From: Corinectria fuckeliana
Taxonomy: Eukaryota > Ascomycota > Sordariomycetes > Hypocreales > Nectriaceae
Direction of reading: 5' to 3'
Assembly: GCA_019137255.1 (NCBI GenBank)
Contig: WPDH01000123.1
Coordinates: 310,001 to 374,000 of the forward strand
DNA length: 64,000 nucleotides
Part shown: positions 47,181 to 58,337 of the stretch, piece by piece
Layout of the letters: every line of letters begins with the position of its first letter
How positions within the stretch are numbered: the stretch's first letter is position 1
Translations under genes and position numbers: made by a program
The notes under the pieces: model-generated
Databases searched by the model: none
Told to the model about the DNA's origin: nothing
What the model saw: the letters and a program-made list of their open reading frames with translations, nothing else

Positions 47181-49636
47181 TCTGGCGGTAGGAATGCGAA
47201 CTCGCCAGTGCCAAAATCTTGGCTTCTCTTTGGTGGCGGGCGCAACGCAGCCGGGCCCAATGTCGCCCAAGAACCAAACGACACGGTGCTTCCTCTTAAG
47301 TTGCAGGCAGTTGAGTAATAAGATGTTCGGGTCTTAAATTCAGGTCCAATGGGAGTCGTTGGCGGTTGTGTGCAAACTCGGAGGATGAATTCAGAACCTG
47401 CTGAATGTGTGCAATGTGCAATGAAGGCGTCTGAGACGGCGAAATATAGAAACTGGATATGGACGATTGGAAAGAGCGAAGCCGTCTAAGCTTGGAATGG
47501 ACAATCGTCAGCGCACTCAGCACCACTTGAATCAAGGACGGTTCCAAAGGGGAGGAAAAGGAGCAAGCAAACATCGTCGAGGGGGAGACTTGGCAGGCGC
47601 TTTATGACACCCCTTGATAGCTTCGGAGGGTTTGGGATGGATGGAAGCCCGTAAAAACGGTAAGGCGAGCCAGCCAGGGCTGCGGGCACGGCTGCGGTGT
47701 GGAGCAGACAGCCGAAACGCCCTGGACACCACGCCATGGTCAGGGAACTTGCTCCAGGGAGCTTCACATAGTACAGCGAAGTTGCCACGGCTCGGCCAAT
47801 CAAGGATCCGACCTGGGACTTGTCGTCGAACCTGGAACAAGAGGCTCTCGTCAGGGCCGGGGGGGGGGGGAGGTGGTTGGGTGGCTTCGGAGACGTCTCG
47901 AAGTGGGTGGCGTAGGTACACTACAACTAGGTAGAACAACTCTTAGCGCCCAGTTGACGATAGCTAGCGCTGTGTCCCAGGCGCGCTTCAGCACGTAGCA
48001 CGCTGCATGAGGAATGGATGGAACAGGCCGGAGTGCCAGACTCGCGACAAGATCTACGGCATTTCCAGCGTCGAAGCGGTGGGACGTGGTTCGATTCCGA
48101 ATCGCTCCAGCCCTCGCGCCGGTTTGAGCGTCGCCGGGTTATTCCCATTCTCCCCGTCGTGATTGGCTTCCTTGGGTCTTTGGGTCTTTGGGTCTTTGCG
48201 GTCGTTGGTCATGTCTCGACCTCCGTGTTACAGGTTTGCCGCCGACTTGGCCCCGGACTCGTCGCATTCGTTGCGGGTCTCCTTTTCGAATTGGTCCTTG
48301 CTTGGCCCTCCTTGCTTCTTTCGCTCGCTCCACGAGGTAGGCCTAGATCTGGAGGGAGGAAAGCCATAGTCAGGGATTTGTATGGCTAGGTGCCGGCGAA
48401 TGAACGTTTATACATGCAACTCATGTCTCCGTCCCGCCCATCAAACCAACTCCTCAACCAACAGCCTCACGTTCCTCCCACTTAGCCACTCGCCTGCTTC
48501 AGAGGCTGCCAGACAAAGGACCTCAACCAGGCATATAACTTATCCATTCAGCTACATCTCAATGCTACTAGTCAACAATGCCTCCTCCTCCTCCTCCTCC
48601 TTATCTTGGCCGACAGAAAGTACACCGTCAAGCTCGTTTCAAAGGCATCCTCCGACACAACCAAGATCTCAGCTCCTCGCCTCGGATATCGACGCCCGCC
48701 ACTCGGACAGTAGACAAAGCACGGGGCCTCTCTCCAAACACAGTCCAGTTTCCAGTTTCCAACACATCGTAGGCCTGCCGTTTCGGTTTTCGTAGCGCCG
48801 GCGGCGTCGTGATGGTGACGTTGACAGATCTTAGTCGTCTCGTTCCTATGCGGAAGCCATGTCGACGAGGGCGAGGATGTGATATCGACCGAGAGAGCGT
48901 TTGTTGCTAACCGTCGAGTGCCTCTATACTAAGGGGATCTTCCCAACGGCCATGGGAATCACGCAAGACAGCTCTCAGAACTACACTTACCATTTTCTCT
49001 CAAATCTGTTTTCGGGGTCTCTGTCACGAGGGGAAATATAACGTGGCGTCGTGATTCACCACCCAGAGTGTCTAACGAGAGCATCCAGCACAAACGGAGC
49101 AAGGACCTCGTGGCATCCTCATACTGCTTTGGCAAGACGCATACAGACCGCCCTATCGGCATGATCATGATGACCGCACCAAAGGCCCAAGTCCGTGGAC
49201 TACGTATTCTAGTTCGTTCCCCTCGCCCACGTCGCATTTCACTTTTGTCACGTCACGTCACGTAATTCGGTAACTCGTATAAGATGCACCCATCCAGGCT
49301 AGAGACAAATTGTATACGCCGCCTGTTTCTGGATGCTAAAACACTCTGTCAATGCAAACCCAAAACCCAGTCGCATGAAATCCCTTAGTAGCTGATCTGT
49401 CTGTCTGGTTTGTTCTTCCTCCCCTCAATCGCCGTAAGCCACTCCTCATCGTCGCTTCGTGCCACACCGGCCACAAGTTCCAACGCTGGTTCGGTCAGGA
49501 GCCCATGATACCACTCATGACCGACGACATTTCGCAACCGCATGGGAAGCAGTGATTTAGTTGGTATCCACGCCGCTCAGAACGAGAGAGCCAATCCATG
49601 CCAGGCTCTAACCGCCACCGGTCTCATTGCGACCGC
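47181..49636. other. Gene-free interval of 2.5 kb
   Basis: Leader of noxB at the left, 3' flank of the E2 gene at the right. A GGGTCTTT-type triplet of 8-bp units lies at 48172-48195. A 64-codon ORF from ATG 48578 (MPPPPPPPYLGRQ) has a fair start context but no other support, so it is not called. Confidence 0.5.
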
Positions 49637-50609
49637 TTAAATGGCATACTTTCGAGTCCACTCCCGCGCCGTGGCCTCGTATCGGGGTCGGTCGGTCTTG
49701 TAGACGTGGGCAATCTCGGGCACAAGCGGGTCATCAGGGTTGGGGTCCGTCAGCATCGAGCAGATAGACAAGAGGACTAACGGTGTTAGCAACAGGCACG
49801 CCTCGGGCCAAGGCGAGTGCAACATACCTTTGGAGATGGTCAGAGCAGGGCTCCATTGGTCACGCAGAATGTCTAGGCAGATGCTGCCGTTGGAGTTGAT
49901 GTTGGGGTGGTAGATGCGGGTGGTGAAGTTGACCTTCGGGGGCTTGAAGGGGTAGTCGGTAGGGAAGTGGATCGCAAGGAAGAAAACGCCGCCGGAGTAG
50001 GGAGAATCGCTCTGTATGTTATTATTAGTCCATGTCGGCCACGTTTGGGGTCGGAAGGGATGGATGCGGTTGGTTCGAGTTTTGTCGCCGGGCGCTTCGC
50101 CACGGCGGCTCGACTCTTGCCTGCCTGCCATCCAGTAGGGAAGGGAATACTAACAGGCCCCATAATCGTGGCTTGCCAGTGAAACTGTTTATCCTGGTCA
50201 GTCCTACGTTCATGGCAAAAATCTCTTGTAGTCGCTGATGGTGTCATTTGTGACGAGGCCATGGCGACCGCAAGAGCCGGTCTGCTTATCAAAGCGGGGG
50301 AGGGGTTCTACACACCAAATCCTCGCCGACGGGGCCGGCAGAGCAGGAAGAGGGAGGATCTCTAAAGTCCCATCACTGTTAGCATCGTGATCTTCTCGGA
50401 AAAGCAACGGGTTCACGCCGAGAGAACCCAGACAGTCGTCGCAGTCGTGTACAGCGTCAAGTCAGGCTGTCGCCGTAGACCCCGCTCACCACCGCCCCAC
50501 CTGACGTCTTGGGTGTCCAGCATGACCCCTCGGGCTCGCGGAAGGGGTGCACGAGAATGACTTACCGGCCGAGATCAGTGAGCTCCTTGTTAATGCGCTT
50601 AAGAGCCAT
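49637..50609 (-). CDS. ubc4: Ubiquitin-conjugating enzyme E2, UBC4/UBC5 class
   Basis: Class I E2 that passes ubiquitin to many ligases, including the APC/C, for degradation of short-lived and abnormal proteins. Exons 50609-50566, 50361-50316, 50184-50155, 50011-49828 and 49776-49637 give 147 aa, exactly the family length. The introns are 204, 131, 143 and 51 bp. Residues run MALKRINKELTDLGRDPP..., the HPN motif at 75-77 (YHPNIN), and the active-site cysteine Cys85 in GSICLDIL. The C-terminus is TRKYAI. The five-exon layout with a 10-codon third exon means no single ORF shows the gene. Assignment is very secure. Confidence 0.96.
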
Positions 50610-50886
50610 CTCGTGATGTGTTGAGGGGGTGTCTAAGTGGTGTGGTGCGAGTTATCGCTATCGCTGCTGGCAAGGCGTCAGTGGTTTGCATGGCCACGGC
50701 AAGAAGGGAGAGAGGGGGGAAGCGAAAGCACGCACTGCAAAGAGGGACTTGTTCGAAGGGCCGAACAAGATGGATCGAGAGTTTGTTGTGAGGTGGATGC
50801 TGGGGAGTCGTCGAGGTGTGTTGCGGGAGAGTTGAGTCGAGGCTGAAGTCGGGAGGCGGGATTTGGGGTGTCGTTCGGCGATGGGG

Positions 50887-50913
50887 TAGTAGTAGTAGTA
50901 GTAGTAGTAGTAG
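50887..50913 (+). repeat. (TAG)9 microsatellite
   Basis: Nine perfect trinucleotide copies, about 280 bp upstream of the E2 start. Confidence 0.95.
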
Positions 50914-51303
50914 TATGGAGGAAAGAGAGGGAGGGTCAATAAAGAGAGGTGAGGGAAGAGTGGCTGCCCTTGCAGCCCGAAAAGTCAGGTTTTTTAGGCG
51001 GCCCCCCTCCCTCCCTCAGGTCGCCCGTGGCTGACTGGGCCACAGCGCAGCCAAACACCGCCACGACCACAGGGACCAATGGGGGCTGGTACGCGCGCAC
51101 TAACAGTGACTGGGCCAGACTGGGCGCTGCGGCTGATGAGAGGCTCGAACTTGTCACGGCTTGCACGAGTCACTCTCCTCGCCTCTCGCGTCGCCTCTTC
51201 GCCCCGGGCAATAGCACCACGTTCTTCGCTTGACTTCGATGCTCGCGCTATCGGATGCTTATTTTCGATGACAGTACGACCGCCTGTGGAACAGCGTTCC
51301 GCG

Positions 51304-51345
51304 GTGGCCAGTATACAGTGGCCAGTATACAATGGCCAGTATACA
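51304..51345 (+). repeat. 14-bp minisatellite, three copies
   Basis: Unit GTGGCCAGTATACA; copy 3 differs by one base. Each unit carries the palindrome GTATAC and the palindrome TGGCCA. Confidence 0.9.
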
Positions 51346-52054
51346 GTGGCGCGGGGCGGTGACCTGTGGTGGTGGTCTGTGGTGGTGGTCTGTTCCAGGT
51401 CTTGCAGCGCAGTCTGGAGTTGCGGTCGTCTTGCTACGCAGATCCGCCTGTTTCCCCCTTGTACTTGTCGCCTTGACTGCTGTAGTACTTCGTGCTTCAT
51501 CCATACTAGTAGTACATACTGGCGTTTGTACTCCCTCATCAGCAGTCAGGCTGAGCAACAAAGAACATCGATACAGGTCCGGCCCAGCTCGGCATAGCGG
51601 CAAAGCCTCAATAGGTAGACAGCCACAACATGCTTTTTGTCCAGGCGGCATCACCGGAACCCAAAGATGTACAGTACTAGATGGGAACAGACTCTTCCGG
51701 CCCGGCGCATGACGTTGGGCGACATATCCGGCCCGCCTACTGCGCCATTAGTAGTTGATTACCCACATTCAGAGGCGGGTTGGATAATCACTTTGTTGTC
51801 GCCGTTGGGTAGGCGTACTGCGCTGCAGGTTGGGCCATCATCTCGCTGGCCTCATTCAGGTCGGCATAAGACAAGTGGTTTGATGGTTGGACCAATAGAA
51901 GTAAAACATGACCATTTTCTTTTGATTTTACTCTCTGATGTTTCTGTCGTAAAGACGTTGGCGCTATGCATCATCTTACCCACCTAGGAGTCTTGACTCC
52001 TTTCCCTTCCTTCGGTTCCCTTCCTTCAGTTCTCTTGCCTCAATTCCCTTTACT

Positions 52055-53476
52055 TTACACGAACGCCTGGACCCCGGTGATGGCCCGTCCCAAAATGAGA
52101 CCTGCAAAAAAAAAAAAGATCAGTCAGTATTCTTCTTCTTTTTCTTCGTCATCCATCGTCCTAGGCTGGCGGAAACGTACTGTGAATGTCGCTCTGGCCC
52201 TCGTATGTCTGGGTGACGAAGAGGTTGGCCACGTGACGGCCGATGACATACTCATCGCTGACGGCGTTTCCTCCAAAGATCTCCTGGAGGACGCGGGCGT
52301 TCTTCAGCGCCGTGTCGCAGTTCTGGCGCTTGACCATGCTGATCATCTCGGGCGTCGCCTTGCCCTCGTCCTTGAGCCGGCCGACCTGGATGGCCGCGAG
52401 GGTGCCGTACGCGGCGTCGGTGGCGGCGTCGGCGAGCTTCTTCTGCACCAGCTGGTACCGCGCCAGAGGGTTGCCCTTGAACTGCTTGCGCTCGAGGGAG
52501 TAGGTCCTGGCGCGGCCCAGGCAGTCCTCCAGGGCGCCCATGACGCCCAGGGCGATGCCGTACCGGGCGTTGTTGAGGCAGCTGAAGGGGCCGGTGAGAC
52601 CCTCGACGTCGGGGAACATGTTGGCCTCGGGCACAGGGCATTCGTCGAGCTGGATCATGCCGGTGATGGACGCTCGCAGGCCGTTCTTGTCCTTGATCGC
52701 GGGCGTCTCCAGGGTGCCCGGGGGGCAGTCCTTGCGTTCCACCAAGAAGCCTCGAATCTTGCCCGTCTCCTGCAGCTTGGCCCAGACCATCAGGACGTCG
52801 GCAATGGGGCTGTTCGTAATCCACGTCTTGGCGCCGCTCAACGAGTAGTATCCCTTTTTGGCCGGGTGCGGCTTGGCCACCGTCTCCATGCCGCCCGGGT
52901 CGCTGCCGTGGTTGGGCTCAGTCAAGCCAAACGCACCTATGAGTTTTCCCTTGGCCATCAGTGGCAGGAACCTCTCCTTCTGCTCCTCGGAGCCGTGCTC
53001 GTAGATGCCGCCCATGACCAGGGATGACTGGACCGACATGCCGGAGCGGTAGCCGCTGTCGACGCGCTCTACTGCTCTCGTGATCAGACCGCCGGCAACG
53101 GACGAGACGCCAGCGCAGCCGTAGCCCTCGATGCTGGCGCCCAAGAGGCCCAGCTCTCCCATTTCCTCGAGCATCTTGGCATCGTAGTGCTCGTCACGAT
53201 AGGCCTCTGGCAGAGTGTTAGCCGGATGCGGTTTCACTGGGTCAGCGGCTGTGACTTGCGCAGCACTCGGGGCAGTAATCGCTCCTGGCAATATCGCTCT
53301 GCAGTCTCGCCAACGGCAATTTCCTCCTCGGTCAAGATGTTCTGGCTGTTCAGAGGATCCTCCCAATTGAAGGCGGGGGGGCCCTTTGCCGAGGCGAAGC
53401 TCCGGCTCGCACAGGGCCGCAACGGAGCGACGGCCCTGGAGTTTCTGGTGCAAGCCCTGAGAATTGGTCGGAGCAT
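52055..53476 (-). CDS. Glutaryl-CoA dehydrogenase (acyl-CoA dehydrogenase family)
   Basis: Mitochondrial FAD enzyme that oxidises and decarboxylates glutaryl-CoA to crotonyl-CoA in lysine and tryptophan breakdown. Exons 53476-53260, 53206-52181 and 52101-52055 give 429 aa. The N-terminus (MLRPILRACTRNSRAV...SRSFAS) is a mitochondrial presequence. Family motifs are FNWEDPL, GAFGLTEPNHGSDPGGMET, SGAKTWITNSP, and TYEGQSDIHSLILGRAITGVQAF, which holds the catalytic Glu. Intron 1 (53 bp) is of GC-AG type: donor GCAAGT, branch GGCTAAC, acceptor CCAG. It gives RVLQAYRDE, the same spacing as in animal enzymes. Intron 2 (79 bp) starts GTACGT. Confidence 0.93.
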
Positions 53477-55706
53477 TGTGGTTACAGTCCGGTTGGTGTA
53501 CAGCGCCTGGAAGAAGGGAAAAGTGTATGAAGCGTCAACGATGAGTTTGAGATGAAGTCCAATTCGAGCTCAAGCCGAGTTGGATGTAGGAAAGACAAGG
53601 TAATAATTAAATATGAGATCGGGATAGCCTGCCCAATGAAGTCATCCGACGCAACCCGGGCGGCAATCTCGAAAGAACCCCAGCTTTCTCCAGGTCCAGC
53701 CGTCATGAAACCCCATAGTCTCGGAGCCGACAACAGCCACGTCTTGAAGGGCGGCCAATTAACGACGTCAATCATTGGATTTGAGGCATGGCCGACTGAG
53801 GGCAGCGTGGTGAGCTACCTATTTCGGTTGCGGGCAATGCTTTGCCGATAATTACGACGTTAATATTCGGCAAGTTGAACAAGACGCCGACGGCGGCATT
53901 CGGCATTCACTGAGCTCAACTGATTCAGAACAACTCCCCTGGGTAAAAGCGGCATACGAGGTGCGCACTCTAAAGATACTGGTCTAAAAAAAACCCCGCC
54001 AATGATCCAGATCAATCCCTTTGCCCGGCTTCATTTCCAGACTCGCCTCCGAGCCTAGCCATGTGGCTCAACCGGTCCAGGTCCGATGCTGCCAGTACCA
54101 TTCCCGCCATCGCTAGTGGGCCGGCGCCGCCCTCGCCCTCCGGCGGAGGCGTGCAAACCGCCGCCACTTCGCCGGACGAACCCTATTTCCCCAGCGACTC
54201 GTCCCTTGCTCGCCGGCGCCGCTCCTTTCCCCTCAGGACGGATACTTGGCCTTGGCACCGTTCCGGGTCTAAGGGTGAGCTGGGGAGGCTTGAGCAACTC
54301 GACCCAGACGGAGATGGTGATACCCAAGGACGCAAACGACGGAATCGTTGAGCAAGGCGGGTACGAAAGCTTGTTGGAGTTGGCTGCTGAGAATGAGGAC
54401 TGCGTCGACCGAGACTAATGCATGAACCGTTGGAAGTCGAAGGGGGAGTTGCCTCCTAGGTGTTGTCAGTGTTGGCATTGTAGCGAAGGGATTGAATTGA
54501 ATCAAAGGAGATGCACACGCACCAACGAGCATTTGTTAGAAACAAGCCCCAGCTCAGGACACGAGGTCACGCATGGATTGATTCGATCGAAGGATGGGCC
54601 GCGTTGCGCACAGTCTGCTGCTTCTGAGCAATAGGCCAGCCTTTTGGGCAATTGGCCGTTGACACTCCAACATCGCCTCGGCTGACAGGGTAGTCTTCGA
54701 GCATTGGGCCTTGTGGGCCTCGCAGGTGACAGGCGAGCCCGAGTCCGGCCCAGCTTGTACCCTTCTGTGGACTGTCGGGGAGAAGTCAGGGGAGAAGGTT
54801 GGATCTCGGAGGAGGTCCGAGGTCCTTTGGGGACAACAGCCATAGTAAGAATACAACGATTACAATGATTCGAGGAGGTGGTTGAAGAGAAGCAAGACAG
54901 AGGTCTGCTCGTAGCGAATGGCTAGGTAAGTACCTAGGTGCTCAAGAAAGTTCGTAGGTACTTGATCATTTCGAATGGATGAGAGGGTTGGAAAGATTCG
55001 TCTGGATCGACACCTGTATCGTCAGGCAAGCAAGCATTTGTGGCAACGGAAAGAACGCAGTATGATGCGCTGCTAAAATCATCCTCAAGGCGACACGAGA
55101 CCATGGAAGGCACGAGTCAATCGTCTGCTACTTGGTAACCAGCCTACAGTAATTGTGAACAGACTAAGCTCAAGGCATGGCAACTGGATCCTTCGACGGA
55201 GTTTCACAGTCCTTCAGGAAACTTACGTCGAAATTGAACCTCACGGCAATAATTCCCTGGGAGGCAGAGAGAAAGGTAACTCGAAGCTATAGTATCAGGC
55301 CTGGGCATCGCCTCAGTTATTGCTTCCATGCTACAAGATCCTTTAGCCATACAGTTGCCTGCTAGCTGGACTGCTTACACCTGTAATTCTCCCTAGGTAT
55401 GTTAATACTAGCAATTTTAAAGGTATCAAAACCAAGTTGTCGAAGCAACACCGTACAGACCAACCTCATGAAATCTAGTCACGGGCAATTTAAGCAACAG
55501 GACCATCCACGCTTTTTTGTTAGTGGATAGACTACAGAACAAATAAGCTGACGGTTTCAGACAAGCATCAATCAATAGCTTCCTGCACCGTGGCCGCCCG
55601 ACCAGGGTCTGGCCATACTAGGGTGTGAATTGTGAATCTGACAAAACGAGCCCCGCATCTATCACGAAGCACAACTGCGACACTTCATGCCAAGAAATTC
55701 GCCAAG
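53477..55706. other. Gene-free interval of 2.2 kb
   Basis: No well supported gene. An ORF at 54061-54351 starts MWLNRSRSDAAST in a good ATG context and contains a possible donor (GTGAGC near 54275). It might be the first exon of a small gene, but no continuation was found. Confidence 0.4.
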
Positions 55707-55737
55707 ATGGTGTCTCTCAACGAAATCCGCCTCCTAG
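55687..55737 (+). promoter_or_regulatory. Upstream ORF overlapping the HET-gene start
   Basis: ATG at 55687 opens a 16-codon frame ending in TAG at 55737, out of frame with the HET-domain ORF and overlapping its start by 31 nt. If it lies within the transcript it would reduce initiation at 55707. Confidence 0.35.
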
Positions 55738-57455
55738 ACCTCTTCCCGCATCATGGAGACGACGACGCCCCTCTCAAGGGCGAGCTCAGAGTCGCCGCGC
55801 TGGAGGCCAAACCTGACTATGAGGCCGTCTCCTACGTCTGGGGCGACAGCGACGCCCTGGTCGATATTGAAGTCTCGGGCCGCACCGTCGGAGTGACCAA
55901 GAATCTGCATACGTTCCTGCGACGACTGCGACTCCCAACCGAGACTCGGACGCTATGGATCGACCAGCTCTGCATCAACCAGTGGGATATCAAGGAGAAA
56001 ACGCAGCAAGTCCGCCAGATGCGGCATATCTATTCACAGTGTCGAGTCTGTCTGCTGTGGATGGGCAATATCAGGGACGACATTCCCCAGGCCGACGCCG
56101 AGGAGGCCCTGGCAATCCTCAAATACATGGCCGCCGTATTCGAGGCGGGAGGCGAAGAAGGCATTGAGCTTCCGGCATCGCTCGACTCTGACGCAGCTTT
56201 CAGAGGCCCGCTTACAGCATTGGAATCCTTGAGCATCGAGCACAACCCCTGGTGGGCGCGGGTTTGGACAGTCCAGGAAGCTGTGCTTCCCCAAGAGATG
56301 ACCTTTATGTGGGGATCGCTGTCGATGCCGTGGGAGACCATGATTCACGCCACGAGAACTTGGACAGGAACCCAGCTAGAGCTGCTCAGTGAGCGTTTCC
56401 GCGTGTCCTACGCCGCCGACCACATCAGTGGGTTGATGGCCATGGTGGTATGGCTTGGAATTGCCAAGGGGCGCTTCGACAGCCCAGCGCATCTTGTAAA
56501 TCGCTGGCGGTTCCGCTCAGCTACCGATCCCCGTGATAAGATCTATGCTCTGATGGGGCTGTGTCACCCCGGCACACTTCCAACTGTGGAACAATGCGAC
56601 TACAACATGCCAGTGGTGGATGTGTTTTGCTCCTTGACGTTTGACCTGATGCTGAGCGATGAGAGTCTTCTGCCACTCATCATGGACCCTCGACTGGAGG
56701 CCGAAAAGGCCACGCCCGGCATCCCTCGTTGGGCGCTCGACGCATCCCACATCTCTGACCGGAACACCGATTGGTTCCACCTGTTTGCCTGGCCCGAGTA
56801 TCAGGCTCACGGGGGAAGACGCCTGGATGTCGGGGCGCTCCTCCAGAGATGGGAAGAGTCGAGTCACACGCTACAGTTGAAGGGAGTATTCATCGACACC
56901 ATCGAAGCAGTCGGAGACGTGTGGCTGAACCCGCCGGAACCGGGGATCGATCGGGATGCAGCCCAGCGAGAGCGACTCCGCAGCTGGCAAGCCCTCGTCT
57001 ACGAGCACGTCAAGCTCGGGACCGAAGAGTCATCGGAGCCCTATCCCGGCGGCTACACGCTGCGCGAGGCATTCGGGAGGCTGATGCTCGGCGACATCTG
57101 GAGGAACGGCGAGCAGAGAGTGGAAGCCCGGGCGGACAAGGAAGACGCCGAGAGCGTGCACAAGTTTCTCGACACGGGCGAGAGGTACTGGACTCACCAG
57201 ACCGTCTGGGGCATGATGTCGAACCAGCGGCTGTTCGTCACCAAGACGGGGTTGATGGGCATCGGCCACATGGACACGCAGCCGGGGGAGGAGGTGTGGG
57301 CGTTCCACGGAGGCAACTATCCGTTTACCGTCCACCGTAGAGAGGGCGGCGGGAAGGACGACTACGACTTTGGAGGCCGCTGCTACGTGCAGGGCGTCAT
57401 GAACGGGGAGGCGTTTGAGCGCGGCGAGGAGACGCGGACGGTGACGGTTTACTAG
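55707..57455 (+). CDS. HET-domain (heterokaryon incompatibility) protein
   Basis: HET domains, related to TIR folds, trigger cell death on non-self fusion in some fungi; most members have no known role. Single exon, 582 aa from MVSLNEIRLLDL. The domain covers about residues 30-190 with its three blocks: YEAVSYVWGD, TLWIDQLCINQWD and WWARVWTVQEAVLP. TDPRDKIYALMGL follows near residue 275, as usual after the domain. The C-terminus has the common MSNQRLFVTKTGLMGIGH segment of this class. There are no WD40, ankyrin or NACHT repeats, so this is a stand-alone HET protein. No partner gene such as a het-S or SNARE-like locus lies next to it. An in-frame GTG lies upstream, but this ATG has the better context. 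Confidence 0.9.
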   Translation: MVSLNEIRLLDLFPHHGDDDAPLKGELRVAALEAKPDYEAVSYVWGDSDALVDIEVSGRTVGVTKNLHTFLRRLRLPTETRTLWIDQLCINQWDIKEKTQQVRQMRHIYSQCRVCLLWMGNIRDDIPQADAEEALAILKYMAAVFEAGGEEGIELPASLDSDAAFRGPLTALESLSIEHNPWWARVWTVQEAVLPQEMTFMWGSLSMPWETMIHATRTWTGTQLELLSERFRVSYAADHISGLMAMVVWLGIAKGRFDSPAHLVNRWRFRSATDPRDKIYALMGLCHPGTLPTVEQCDYNMPVVDVFCSLTFDLMLSDESLLPLIMDPRLEAEKATPGIPRWALDASHISDRNTDWFHLFAWPEYQAHGGRRLDVGALLQRWEESSHTLQLKGVFIDTIEAVGDVWLNPPEPGIDRDAAQRERLRSWQALVYEHVKLGTEESSEPYPGGYTLREAFGRLMLGDIWRNGEQRVEARADKEDAESVHKFLDTGERYWTHQTVWGMMSNQRLFVTKTGLMGIGHMDTQPGEEVWAFHGGNYPFTVHRREGGGKDDYDFGGRCYVQGVMNGEAFERGEETRTVTVY

Positions 57456-58337
57456 GGGTCCAACGAGAGGAGAGGGGCAATCTACGCCCAACGGCCTGGA
57501 GTCGGGAGTCAGAAACAAATGCCTAATCCATCATCATCTCATCATGAGCAGGCGCAGGGCCGATGGCATGTGCATAGTAGCTGGGCTTGGCGCGCAAGAT
57601 TTTCAACGGCATTCGTGCTCCGTTGTACTCGAATCGACCCCATCTGGTCAGCCCAGGCCGGGAGACAAGGGTCCAGAACAGATGAGCCGCAAATATCGGT
57701 AAGTGGGAATGCCGGGGAGCCTAATGATAAGGGCATCATGACACGGTCATCTAGAGTCTGCAGGCCGAGCTTTGTTTATTAATTCATTCTTGCCAGCAAA
57801 AGACGTTTAGCGACCTTCGGAGGTTTAGTCCGAGATGCCGTCACTCAGCCGTTGCGGTGCGCAGTCTATCCAACGAAACCACCGTCCGTAGATAGACAGA
57901 TAGTGGGCGAGCGGCCAATGAATGGTAATTAATAGCTAGCTAGTTTCGATGTTAGTCCAACTCGGCACCCGCCGATGCTCGGAGTCGTGCGCTCCGGATG
58001 GTACCCACCCGAGCACGCCTCTTCACTTCAGTTCGCACCCCTGCGGAAGTATCGAGCAGCCGTGGCTCTCGCAAACTCATCCCAGCAGGCGTTGAGTCAG
58101 AACCAGTCATATATATAATGAACACATGACCGGGCCGTCGGGACGCCGTGTCCCTGTTTTCCGCGTGGTTTGAAGTTGCTAGCGTTCCAGCGTTGATCTT
58201 CTGTCTGGACGGCCGGAACGCGTGGGTAGCCGCCTCTTATACCAACCACCAAGCCTCGGGACTTTTTCGCCATTGCCAGTCTGCTCCGTACGGCGTCACC
58301 TTCTTCCTCCCTGCCTCGAACCCTCACACATCTCGAC
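57456..58337. other. Gene-free interval
   Basis: 3' flank of the HET gene and promoter of the LrgB-like gene, with a TATATAT-type box near 58110. No gene is seen. Confidence 0.5.

Larger units (their letters stand above)
50610..52054. other. Intergenic, promoter of the E2 gene
   Basis: No gene is seen. It holds a TAG microsatellite and a 14-bp minisatellite, listed separately. Confidence 0.5.

Noticed and set aside
48018..48120. tRNA-like T-arm (GGTTCGATTCC) near 48087
   Set aside because: The flanking bases do not form the five-pair T stem, and no acceptor or anticodon stem could be built around it.
48578..48772. 64-codon ORF starting with seven prolines
   Set aside because: The poly-Pro comes from a CTC microsatellite, and nothing else in the frame suggests a protein.
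51966..53027. 353-codon open frame antisense to glutaryl-CoA dehydrogenase
   Set aside because: It overlaps well-conserved sense exons, and its translation shows only codon-bias reflections (Ala/Leu/Gly/Val-rich).
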